Below are positions 7,241 to 14,311 of a stretch of 14,311 bases of DNA, one piece after another. Position numbers and translations under genes: made by a program. Within the stretch, counting starts at the first letter, position 1. Every line of letters begins with the position of its first letter. Source of the stretch: CAZVIJ01 sp964626735 (GTDB taxonomy: Bacteria > Patescibacteriota > Dojkabacteria > JAOAGR01). The stretch is taken from assembly GCA_964626735.1 (NCBI GenBank), contig CAZVIJ010000046.1, positions 1 through 14,311 of the forward strand. The letters run 5' to 3'. The notes under the pieces were generated by a model. That model saw only the letters and a program-made list of their open reading frames with translations, was not told the origin of the DNA and ran no database searches.

Positions 7241-10200
7241 CTAAAGCTTATTGCCGAGTACGCCGTCGAATTCATCGGCACTTACCGGTTTGCTGATAAT
7301 ATACCCTTGAATCTCGTCGCAACCGTTCTTCCTCAAGAAGTCGACCTGACTTTGGGTCTCTACCCCTTCGGCAACCGTCTTCAGTTTGAGGCTCTGAGCG
7401 AGAGCCAAGATAGCTTTTACGATCGCAACGGTGTTAGCGTCATGGGGTATCTTTTCAATAAAGTACTGGTCAATTTTCAAGGCATCGATAGGAAGCGAGC
7501 GTAGCCGGCTCAATGAAGAGTACCCGGTACCGAAATCATCGATCGTGATCCTAATCCCCAACGACTTCAGCTCATTCAGCATCCCAACCAATTCTGAATC
7601 GAGCAGCATCATTTCCGTTTCGGTTATTTCTAGCTCGAGATATCTCGGATTCAGCTTCGCTTCACTAAGTGCTTCTTTAACGGTTTCTACATAATTCTTT
7701 CGAAATTCGATTGCCGAAACGTTCACCGCAACCCTGAGGTTCTTAACGCCTTTCTTCTGTAGTTCCTTGAATTTTTTGCAAGCGACCAACAAGCTCCACT
7801 TTCCTAAAACGTCGATAAAGCCGCCTTCCTCAGCTGCAGGTATAAAGACGAGCGGAGAAATATATCCCTTCTCCGGATGGAACCAGCGAGTCAATGTCTC
7901 AGCGCCGGTAATGACATTTTGTTTGAGGTTGAGTTTAGGCTGAAAGTACAGTTTGAGCTGGTCGGCATTCAGCGCCTGTCGCAGTCCGTTTTCAACTTCA
8001 AGCCATTCCAATGCCTTCTCATTCATATCGGTCGTGTAGAACTGATAGCCGTTGCCTCCCCGCTGCTTAGCGGTATACATGGCCGCATCCGCATACATGA
8101 TAAGCCTATTCATGTCATCGCTGTCATTCGGGTAGATGCTGATACCCAGGCTTGCGGTAATGAAAAGCTCGCGGTTGTCGATGTTGTACGGCATCGACAT
8201 GTTCAGCATAAGCTTCTCGACAACCATGATGATATCCTGCACATTTACCAAGTCGGGTAAAATGATGATGAACTCGTCCCCACCCGTATGGCTTACCGTA
8301 TCGGTATTGCGCACGCTTTCGGAAAACCGCTTGCCGACCGCCTGGAGAACTTTATCCCCCATATGATGGCCTAACGAGTCATTGATGTTCTTGAACCGGT
8401 CCAGGTCGATGAAGATAACGCCAACTTTCCAGCCCGTGGTATTCGACTGCCGCATCGACTGCGATAGCCGGTCGTACAAAAGCGTCCGGTTCGGCAACCC
8501 GGTAAGTTGATCGTAAAATGCGAGCCTTCGTATCTGCTCTTCGTTCGTCTTTCGCTCGGTAATATCCCTGAAATTCAGGACGACGGCATTCACGTGCGAC
8601 GACGAAAGGAGATTTTTTGCCGTGCCCTCGTACCAGCGCCATTCTCCGTATTTATTCAAAAGCCGAAACTCGCTGCTCATAACTTCTCGAGGCCCGCTCG
8701 TTAATTTCAGGAATCGAGCGCGAATATATTCGTAATCGCCAGGGTGAATTAGGGAAGCAACATTCTTGCCGATCACATCTGAAACGTCATAGCCGGTAAC
8801 CCGAGGCAGCGAAGGTGCCGCGTATAAGATTTTTGCTTTCTTATCGACAAGAACAATCGCATCGCTGCCATCCTCGATAATCGACCTGAACCGCTCTTCG
8901 CTTTTCTTAAGCTCGCGCTCTGCTTTAAGCCTTTGCGTTACGTCATTGACGAGAACCATGCGTCCGTTGTGGCGATCCCAAATCAGCGCGTGTGTAGATA
9001 CTTCGACAAAAACGGTTGATCCGTCCTTACGTTTATGCTTCCAGGTTCCGCCGTCAATCGAGGAAGTCTTATGGTGCTCTTCGATAACGTTCAAAAGCCG
9101 CTCCCGTTCGCGCTTAGAGCGAATCTCCATGATCGTCATGGAAAGGAACTCCTCCTTGGTATACCCATACATGTCGACAGCGGCGTCATTTACAGCGAGA
9201 AACTTAAGCGATTCGACATCGTATACCCACATGGGCAATGGGCTATTCTCGAAAAGCGACCGGTATCGAATTTCGCTGTGCTTAAGCTCGCGTTCGGCTT
9301 TTACCCGATCGGAGACGTCCCGTATGACAAGCTGTACCGCCCTTCGGCTTCCCTCCATGAACGGCATTCCCGTCACTTCAACCGAAATCGTAGTTCCGTC
9401 AAGTCGAACGAATTTCTCTTCAAGGTTTGGCACCGGTAATCCGTCTACGGTTAAATTCTTTACCCGCTCGATCACTTTCTGGCGAAAATCGGGATGAACG
9501 AAGTCGAGAACTTTTCTTCCCAAAATTTCAGAAAGATCATGTGCGCCAAGTATAGTAGCAAGCGCTTGATTCGCGAACGTCAATTCCCCATCGACATGAA
9601 TGGCGATACCGTCGGGAGAATAGTCGACCAAGTTGCGGTATCGCTCTTCGCTTTCCACGAGATTTCTTTGTGCCTTAACTCGCTCGGTAATATCGTCGAC
9701 AAATACCAATCGGGCGGGTTTCCCGTTCCAGCGTATTGCCTGTGAACGAACCTCGACATCGATAACCTTCCTTTCCTTGGAATGGTGTTGGTGAATACCC
9801 GAAAAATAATCATCGCCCTCCGCTAGGGCATGCTCAAACAGATTCTCAAATCCCATCTGCAAAAACTCTTCGCCCGTATAGCCGTAGGAGCTGAACGCGG
9901 CAGCGTTAATGGCGAGGAACTTACATTCATCGTCTACGACAAACATTGCGTGAGGGTTGCTCTCAAAAAGTGTACGGTATCTTTTCTCGCTCAAGATGAT
10001 TGCCCTTTGAGACTTCTTTCGTTCGGATATATCACGAAACACCATTACATAACCGACAATAGCTCCAAGCTCATCGAGAATCCGCGATGCAACGAATTCG
10101 ATAGGAAACGGCTTATGTCCCTTGGGAACCAAATAACCTTCCCCGCTCACCTTCTCCCGGATTTCCAAATCGTCGAGGGGTTTGAATGATCCTGATGTCC

Positions 10201-10765
10201 TGCTCTTGGTGAATTTTATTACCCGATCGAAACGCTTGCCGAAATTTTCTTTATTGGAGGAGCCGTAAAATACCTCCGCCACCGGATTCATGAATTTAAT
10301 TTTCCGATCCCTGTCGGTAGCGATGATACCGTCACCGATACTCTGGAGAATAGTTTGCAGCCATTGCTCGTGGTCTTTGAGCTGTGTTTCGATTTTGTGG
10401 CGATAGAGGGCGATCTCGATAGTGATATGAAGCTCTCGCTCTTCGAACGGCTTTAAAAGATAACCGAACGGCTCGGTGACTTTCGCGCGGTTTAATGTTG
10501 CTTCATCAGAGTAAGCGGTAATGAAGATGACCGGAATATTCGAAATTTTGCGTATTTGGCTCGTCGCCTCGACTCCATCAACCTTTCCCTTAAGCATGAT
10601 ATCCATAAGGATCAGGTCGGGAGGAGAATCTCGCACGAATTCGATCGCTTCTTCGCCGCTGGGTACTGTTCCCGCGACTTCATAGCCCAAGCCCCTCAGT
10701 CGGACCTCGATATCCATGGCAACAATGTTCTCATCTTCGACGATGAGTACGCGGGCTCCAAGCAT
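7241..10765 (-). CDS. Response regulator with five PAS domains, GGDEF and EAL (c-di-GMP turnover)
   Basis: A soluble signalling protein of 1174 residues from the ATG at 10765; a GTG at 10774 would add three. Residues 1-122 are a receiver domain: acidic pair E10/D11, phospho-acceptor D55 (LILMDIML), T83 and K105 (LLKPF). Five PAS domains follow at about 130-250, 262-362, 374-486, 497-612 and 622-735, mostly joined by S-E-x-R-[YF]-R linkers. The GGDEF domain (about 749-912) has FIDLDRFK, an intact GGDEF at 828-832 and an RNTD inhibitory-site motif five residues before it. Such domains make c-di-GMP from two GTP. The EAL domain (about 937-1167) has the E-x-L-x-R signature (ETLTR, 956-960), NVSAIEF, LELEITE, DDFGTGYSSL (1076 on), KTVAEGVET and QGYIISKP, so all usual c-di-GMP phosphodiesterase residues appear present. 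No membrane segment is seen. The gene follows the kinase by 17 bases on the same strand and is almost certainly its partner. Confidence 0.95.
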   Translation of the reverse strand: MLGARVLIVEDENIVAMDIEVRLRGLGYEVAGTVPSGEEAIEFVRDSPPDLILMDIMLKGKVDGVEATSQIRKISNIPVIFITAYSDEATLNRAKVTEPFGYLLKPFEERELHITIEIALYRHKIETQLKDHEQWLQTILQSIGDGIIATDRDRKIKFMNPVAEVFYGSSNKENFGKRFDRVIKFTKSRTSGSFKPLDDLEIREKVSGEGYLVPKGHKPFPIEFVASRILDELGAIVGYVMVFRDISERKKSQRAIILSEKRYRTLFESNPHAMFVVDDECKFLAINAAAFSSYGYTGEEFLQMGFENLFEHALAEGDDYFSGIHQHHSKERKVIDVEVRSQAIRWNGKPARLVFVDDITERVKAQRNLVESEERYRNLVDYSPDGIAIHVDGELTFANQALATILGAHDLSEILGRKVLDFVHPDFRQKVIERVKNLTVDGLPVPNLEEKFVRLDGTTISVEVTGMPFMEGSRRAVQLVIRDVSDRVKAERELKHSEIRYRSLFENSPLPMWVYDVESLKFLAVNDAAVDMYGYTKEEFLSMTIMEIRSKRERERLLNVIEEHHKTSSIDGGTWKHKRKDGSTVFVEVSTHALIWDRHNGRMVLVNDVTQRLKAERELKKSEERFRSIIEDGSDAIVLVDKKAKILYAAPSLPRVTGYDVSDVIGKNVASLIHPGDYEYIRARFLKLTSGPREVMSSEFRLLNKYGEWRWYEGTAKNLLSSSHVNAVVLNFRDITERKTNEEQIRRLAFYDQLTGLPNRTLLYDRLSQSMRQSNTTGWKVGVIFIDLDRFKNINDSLGHHMGDKVLQAVGKRFSESVRNTDTVSHTGGDEFIIILPDLVNVQDIIMVVEKLMLNMSMPYNIDNRELFITASLGISIYPNDSDDMNRLIMYADAAMYTAKQRGGNGYQFYTTDMNEKALEWLEVENGLRQALNADQLKLYFQPKLNLKQNVITGAETLTRWFHPEKGYISPLVFIPAAEEGGFIDVLGKWSLLVACKKFKELQKKGVKNLRVAVNVSAIEFRKNYVETVKEALSEAKLNPRYLELEITETEMMLLDSELVGMLNELKSLGIRITIDDFGTGYSSLSRLRSLPIDALKIDQYFIEKIPHDANTVAIVKAILALAQSLKLKTVAEGVETQSQVDFLRKNGCDEIQGYIISKPVSADEFDGVLGNKL

Positions 10766-10782
10766 AGATAACACAACTTATA

Positions 10783-13359
10783 CTACTTTGACGTCGTAAA
10801 CACAATCTCAAAGCAAGTACCATTTGTCGTATTGACGCGGATTTCGCCCCCTATCTGTTCGATGAGCGTTTTAACCAGCTGCAACCCGAGCGAATCTAAT
10901 TTCCAGATATCCACTCCTTCAGGAAGTCCGATACCGTTGTCGCGAATAGTTAACGTAATCGTATCGTTTTCCGCCTTTTTCATTATTACCTCAACCGTTC
11001 CTTCCTTTCCATCCGGGAAGGCGTACTTGAGAGCGTTCGACAGAAGTTCGTGTATGATCAACCCGCATGAAACGCCATGATCAAGTCCGAGATATACTTT
11101 CGAAACATCCAAGTGGAACTTTACCTTCTCCGCTCGAACGCCATACGACCTGAAAAGGTGCATGGCGAGATTACGAATGTAGCTGCCGAAATCTATCTCG
11201 CTGAGATCTGCCGACTGATACAGTTTCTCATGGATCAGTGCCATTGACCGGACTCTATTTTGGCTATCCTTGAAAAGCTCGAGCGCCGAATTATCCTTGA
11301 GGCCTCTCGTTTGCAAGCTCAGAAGAGATGAAATAATCTGTAAATTGTTCTTGACCCTATGGTGTATTTCCTTAAGAAGAATTTCTTTCTCGACGAGCGA
11401 TTGCTGGACCTGCTGCTGTGCCTGTTTCTGATCCTCGATATCGGTGAACGTTCCGAACCATTTAAGAACCCTGCCGTTTTCGTCGACGAGCGGTATGCCT
11501 TTCCCTAAATGCCAGCGATACGTGTTATCCGACTCTCTCTTGAACCTGGCTTCGATTTGGAAGATTCCACCGGTTCGAACGCATTTGTTCCACTGCTTGA
11601 TTGTCTTCGGCAAATCTTCGGGATGTAAAGCAGTACGCCAGGAACCTCCCCAATACGATTCTTCCTCATCAAGTCCGGAATACTCGAACCATCGTTGATT
11701 GTAGTAATCGATGTGGCCATCGGGATTTGCTGTCCATACAATCTGCGGAATAGCCTCTGCGAGGAACCGGTACCGATGCTCGCTCTCCTGCAGCGCAAGT
11801 TCCGAGTTTTTGCGAGCCGTGATATCGGTCATCAGGAATATCGTTCCGGTAACCTCTCCGTTCTCGCTTAAGAGTTGCGATGAGGAAATGCTTACGTTTA
11901 CCATGCTTCCGTCTTTTCGCACACGGGTTGACTCAAGATCCGTGATAGACTCAGTTTCGCCGAGATGCGCCAATACGTATTCCGAGCCGTCCCAATCTTC
12001 TGATGGTATCGTCGGGTCTTGCTTACCAACGACCTCATCGAACATCCATCCGAAAATGCGTTCAGCAGCCGGATTCCACATCGTAACTTCCCGGCGCATA
12101 TCGAGCGCGATTACAGCAACCGGCGACGATTCGATAAGAGCAGCAAGCGTTTGATACGTATTGCGAAGCTCGTTTTCTATCTGCTTTCGTTCCGAGATAT
12201 CGATCGAAATACCGACCGCTCCGATAATCGATTTGTCTTCACCAAATACCGGGGAGATTGTCTTCAGTACCAAGGCATCAGTCCCATCCTTTTTAAGAAT
12301 CGACATCTCGCGGGTATCCCCCTGGCCTGTCGCGATGATGTATTCGAACCCCTTTTTAGCCATATCGCGATACTCAGGCCTCATCAGTACATCCATGATG
12401 TACTTCCCGACGACTTCATGGGAGCTCCAGCCGTATAGCTTTTCGGCATACTTATTCCAATAGGTGATGTTTCCGGAAACGTCGGTTGCGATGATAGACT
12501 GCTCGACCATATCGAGCAGAAGCGCCTGAAAGATATTTTGTTCTTCGACCTTCTTCTTATCCCCGATGTCGACCGAGATGACGAGGCGCAAGTTTTTGTT
12601 TTCCAGATTGAGCCGGTATGAAGTAATTTGGACATCGATGAAGGAACCGTCTTTCCGTATATGCGTCCACATGCCGGTAAATAGCCCCGTATTCTTTGGG
12701 CCTTTGAATCCCTCTATTTTATCCAGAATGACATCCTTCTGCTCGGGAAGGCAAATATCGGTTACCTTCATCTTCATGAAGTCGTCCCTGGTATATCCGT
12801 ATTGCTGGATCGAGGCATCGTTTACTTCCACAAACCGTAACGTCTCGAGATCGTAAATCCACATGGCGAATGGATTGCTGTCGAAGATAGACTTGTACCG
12901 GTTTTGCGCGTCGATAATCCGCTGCTCCACTTGACGCTCGCCGGTTACATCCCTAACGAGGGTTAGGACATACTCGGGGTTACCTTTACGGTCTTTTAGG
13001 ATTGTCGTTTTGAGCTCTCCGATAAACTGGCGCCGATCCTTGGTTCGTATTTGGAACTCATAAATCCCGTCTTGGCCGGACTTAATCATATTTTCATGAT
13101 TGATCCTGGCCTTGACGATATTTCCATCGTCCAAGAATTTTTTGGAATCATACCGAACCATCTGCTCCTTCGTGGCGAATCCGTAAAGGCGTGCAGCTTT
13201 CACGTTCGCATATACGATAATTCCTTTCGTGTCGGTAAGCAAAATGGCGTCGGGCGATGCATCGATCACTTGCTTATAGAGGCATTCGTCCCTTTCTTTG
13301 CTCTCTCGTGACCGGACTGCAGTTTTCGTATCAACTCTCGGTTTAGTGACAGTTTTCAT
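10783..13359 (-). CDS. Soluble sensor histidine kinase with five PAS domains and a HisKA_2 core
   Basis: The protein has 858 residues and no membrane segment or signal peptide, so it senses in the cytoplasm. Five PAS domains lie at about 27-142, 150-270, 277-392, 398-515 and 525-642, each ending in a D-[IV]-x-x-[RK]-type linker. The fifth has the W...HPED pattern of the PAS_3 subfamily. The kinase core is of the HisKA_2/HWE-like type: the LLKEIHHRVKNNLQ motif puts the likely phosphorylated histidine at 667, followed by an ALIHEKLY helix. The HATPase domain (about 740-858) has the N box HELLSNALKYAF (Asn775), the G1 box DNGIGLPEG and the G2 box DSLGLQLVKTLIEQIGG. The ligands of the PAS domains are unknown; cofactors such as haem or flavin cannot be judged from the sequence. 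The stop lies 8-17 bases before the response regulator gene. The start is the ATG at 13359, with no Shine-Dalgarno sequence upstream. Confidence 0.95.
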   Translation of the reverse strand: MKTVTKPRVDTKTAVRSRESKERDECLYKQVIDASPDAILLTDTKGIIVYANVKAARLYGFATKEQMVRYDSKKFLDDGNIVKARINHENMIKSGQDGIYEFQIRTKDRRQFIGELKTTILKDRKGNPEYVLTLVRDVTGERQVEQRIIDAQNRYKSIFDSNPFAMWIYDLETLRFVEVNDASIQQYGYTRDDFMKMKVTDICLPEQKDVILDKIEGFKGPKNTGLFTGMWTHIRKDGSFIDVQITSYRLNLENKNLRLVISVDIGDKKKVEEQNIFQALLLDMVEQSIIATDVSGNITYWNKYAEKLYGWSSHEVVGKYIMDVLMRPEYRDMAKKGFEYIIATGQGDTREMSILKKDGTDALVLKTISPVFGEDKSIIGAVGISIDISERKQIENELRNTYQTLAALIESSPVAVIALDMRREVTMWNPAAERIFGWMFDEVVGKQDPTIPSEDWDGSEYVLAHLGETESITDLESTRVRKDGSMVNVSISSSQLLSENGEVTGTIFLMTDITARKNSELALQESEHRYRFLAEAIPQIVWTANPDGHIDYYNQRWFEYSGLDEEESYWGGSWRTALHPEDLPKTIKQWNKCVRTGGIFQIEARFKRESDNTYRWHLGKGIPLVDENGRVLKWFGTFTDIEDQKQAQQQVQQSLVEKEILLKEIHHRVKNNLQIISSLLSLQTRGLKDNSALELFKDSQNRVRSMALIHEKLYQSADLSEIDFGSYIRNLAMHLFRSYGVRAEKVKFHLDVSKVYLGLDHGVSCGLIIHELLSNALKYAFPDGKEGTVEVIMKKAENDTITLTIRDNGIGLPEGVDIWKLDSLGLQLVKTLIEQIGGEIRVNTTNGTCFEIVFTTSK

Positions 13360-13394
13360 ATGGGGTTTCGCGCATCAAAGGTAAGCTCCGGTTA

Positions 13395-13429
13395 GAATTA
13401 ATTTCATCATATACAATATGTGGAATTAA
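13395..13429. promoter_or_regulatory. Palindrome flanked by direct repeats in the divergent kinase/PIG-L intergenic region
   Basis: The 95-base gap between the divergent kinase and deacetylase genes contains a perfect inverted repeat CATAT-ACA-ATATG (13408-13420). It is flanked by two copies of GAATTAA (13395-13401 and 13423-13429). The palindrome lies about 35-47 bases upstream of the predicted deacetylase start point, a common place for a regulator to bind. AT-rich short repeats can occur by chance, so this is only a candidate operator. Confidence 0.3.
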
Positions 13430-13442
13430 AAAAGGGTTCTAT

Positions 13443-13448
13443 TATAAT
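13443..13448 (+). promoter_or_regulatory. -10 box of the PIG-L gene, spaced for a leaderless mRNA
   Basis: A perfect TATAAT is followed by exactly six bases (GGCGGT) and then the ATG at 13455. In a standard bacterial promoter the first transcribed base falls about seven bases after the -10 box, so transcription would start at or next to the A of the start codon. No clear -35 element is seen 16-18 bases upstream. Confidence 0.65.
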
Positions 13449-13454
13449 GGCGGT

Positions 13455-14186
13455 ATGAAAGATTCCTATGCAACAGTTTTCGAAAGCATACAGAAAATAC
13501 TCGTCGTCATGGCCCATCCCGACGACGCTGAGATCGTCTGCGGGGGACTCTTGGCCAGAGCCATCCGAGACGGCAAGGACGTACGGCTCGTCGTCTGCAC
13601 CGACGGCAGCAAGGGTTTCAAGGGGCGTACCGACATAACGCCAGCAGAACTGGCGGCAGCGAGGGAGAAAGAAACGGCCCAAGGCGCTAAAGCGCTTGGC
13701 ATCCCGGACGAGAACGTATACTTGCTCCATATTCCCGACGGCGAATTCGAGCATAATCTCGAAAACATCGAAAATGTGGTGTTCCACATACGGCAATTTC
13801 AGCCCGACATCGTTATAACCCACAACCCCCAAGACACGTTGATTTCCTACAGCGAGAGCTCTCATTGGGTAAACCATAGGGATCATCGGTATGTGGGAGC
13901 GTGCGTCTTCGATGGCGTATACCCGTACTCAAGAGATCGCGGATTCTTCCCTGCCCATTTCGACGAAGGTTTAGAGCCCGCAATCGTAAAGAAGCTGCTC
14001 GTTTCGGATTCGTACAATACCGCTTCGGTGATGTATTTCGACATAAAGGAATTCGCCGAGGTAAAAAAGCAGGCGATCGCATCACATCCAAGCCAATTCG
14101 ACGAAGAGACCGCAGCGTCCTACCTTGAGGAAAACGAATACGAAGGCGGCTATTACGAGCCGCTCGCCTACTACGAGATCTATTGA
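13455..14186 (+). CDS. PIG-L / LmbE family deacetylase
   Basis: A 243-residue, zinc-dependent amidohydrolase-type protein of the PIG-L/LmbE family. Members remove N-acetyl groups from GlcNAc-type substrates, for example in GPI-anchor, mycothiol, bacillithiol or teicoplanin pathways. Family landmarks: ILVVMAHPDDAE (residues about 15-26) with the His-Pro-Asp-Asp metal/catalytic motif, then GGLLARAIRDGKDVRLVVCTDGSKG, ARE-KE-AQGAKALGI, PDIVITHNPQD and the second metal-site motif NHRDHRYVG (about residues 138-146), giving the expected H-x-D-H. The length is typical and the protein appears complete, soluble and active. The substrate cannot be told from sequence; thiol-cofactor synthesis and sugar or envelope metabolism are both possible. 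It is divergent from the kinase operon and convergent, five bases apart, with the next minus-strand gene. Its message is predicted to be leaderless. Confidence 0.93.
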   Translation: MKDSYATVFESIQKILVVMAHPDDAEIVCGGLLARAIRDGKDVRLVVCTDGSKGFKGRTDITPAELAAAREKETAQGAKALGIPDENVYLLHIPDGEFEHNLENIENVVFHIRQFQPDIVITHNPQDTLISYSESSHWVNHRDHRYVGACVFDGVYPYSRDRGFFPAHFDEGLEPAIVKKLLVSDSYNTASVMYFDIKEFAEVKKQAIASHPSQFDEETAASYLEENEYEGGYYEPLAYYEIY

Positions 14187-14191
14187 TCGGA

Positions 14192-14311
14192 TTAGCGCAT
14201 GAATTCCGGAAGATCGTTCGTAACGGTCTCTTCTAGGGCATTTGCAAGCATTGAAGGGAAGAAACCACCTATTCCCATGTGACCCTGCCGTATGTTATCC
14301 GCTTCGTAGGC
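14192..14311 (-). CDS. C-terminal end of an unrecognised protein (start outside window)
   Basis: An open frame enters from the right edge on the minus strand and ends at a TAA (14194-14192), giving 39 C-terminal residues. They include RQGHMGIGGFFPSMLANALE and end in LPEFMR. The composition looks like real protein, and the stop lies only five bases from the convergent deacetylase stop, a typical compact gene boundary. I do not recognise the family from so short a piece. It has no membrane segment. Confidence 0.6.
   Translation of the reverse strand, partial: AYEADNIRQGHMGIGGFFPSMLANALEETVTNDLPEFMR

Noticed and set aside
8946..9497. 183-codon plus-strand ORF opposite the PAS region of the response regulator
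   Set aside because: It is Ser/Arg-rich with no recognisable motifs and lies wholly inside the securely identified minus-strand gene.
13407..13886. 159-codon minus-strand ORF covering the PIG-L start
   Set aside because: It is antisense to the conserved AHPDDAE region and covers the divergent promoter; the plus-strand frame has the family motifs.

Overview
The window is ordinary-looking bacterial chromosome of moderate GC (not computed). It begins in the 3' end of the ribosomal protein L1 gene (rplA). It contains about eight genes, no RNA genes, no CRISPR array, no insertion sequence and no gene-free stretch over about 110 bases. I cannot place the organism firmly. None of the visible starts has a convincing Shine-Dalgarno sequence, and at least one gene (the PIG-L deacetylase) looks leaderless. 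The L1 C-terminus is divergent. The large delta-60/propeller surface protein is of a type common in uncultured and candidate-phylum bacteria. The two very large PAS-rich signalling proteins argue against a strongly reduced genome. An uncultured environmental lineage is the best guess.

Layout. Positions 1-328 (+) hold the end of rplA, closed by a clear intrinsic terminator (346-370). Positions 406-2121 (+) hold a polytopic membrane protein of the DUF4153/DUF4173 type, split into two ORFs by one in-frame TAA at 748-750. It is convergent with, and overlaps by 44 bases, a small SRPBCC/AHSA1-like gene (2078-2476, -). Positions 2531-7132 (-) encode a 1533-residue secreted or surface protein. It has a signal peptide, 14 delta-60-type repeats, three Calx-beta-like domains, a jelly-roll-like domain bracketed by two cysteines, a Pro/Thr-rich stalk, an Ig-like domain and three C-terminal membrane helices.

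Positions 7241-13359 (-) form a two-gene signalling operon. The first gene is a soluble histidine kinase with five PAS domains and a HisKA_2/HATPase core. The second is a response regulator with the order REC, five PAS, GGDEF, EAL, with both c-di-GMP catalytic domains intact. The pair reads as a complete kinase-to-c-di-GMP circuit. It lies directly upstream of, and on the same strand as, the surface protein gene, which has its own -10 box and a palindrome over the -35 region. Divergent from the kinase is a PIG-L/LmbE-type deacetylase (13455-14186, +). The window ends with the C-terminal 39 codons of an unrecognised gene on the minus strand (14192-14311).

The most notable points are the c-di-GMP/surface-protein neighbourhood, the 14-repeat surface protein with a triple-helix anchor, the split DUF4173 gene, and the Shine-Dalgarno-less or leaderless style of initiation. 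No defence system or other wholly novel machinery is evident.
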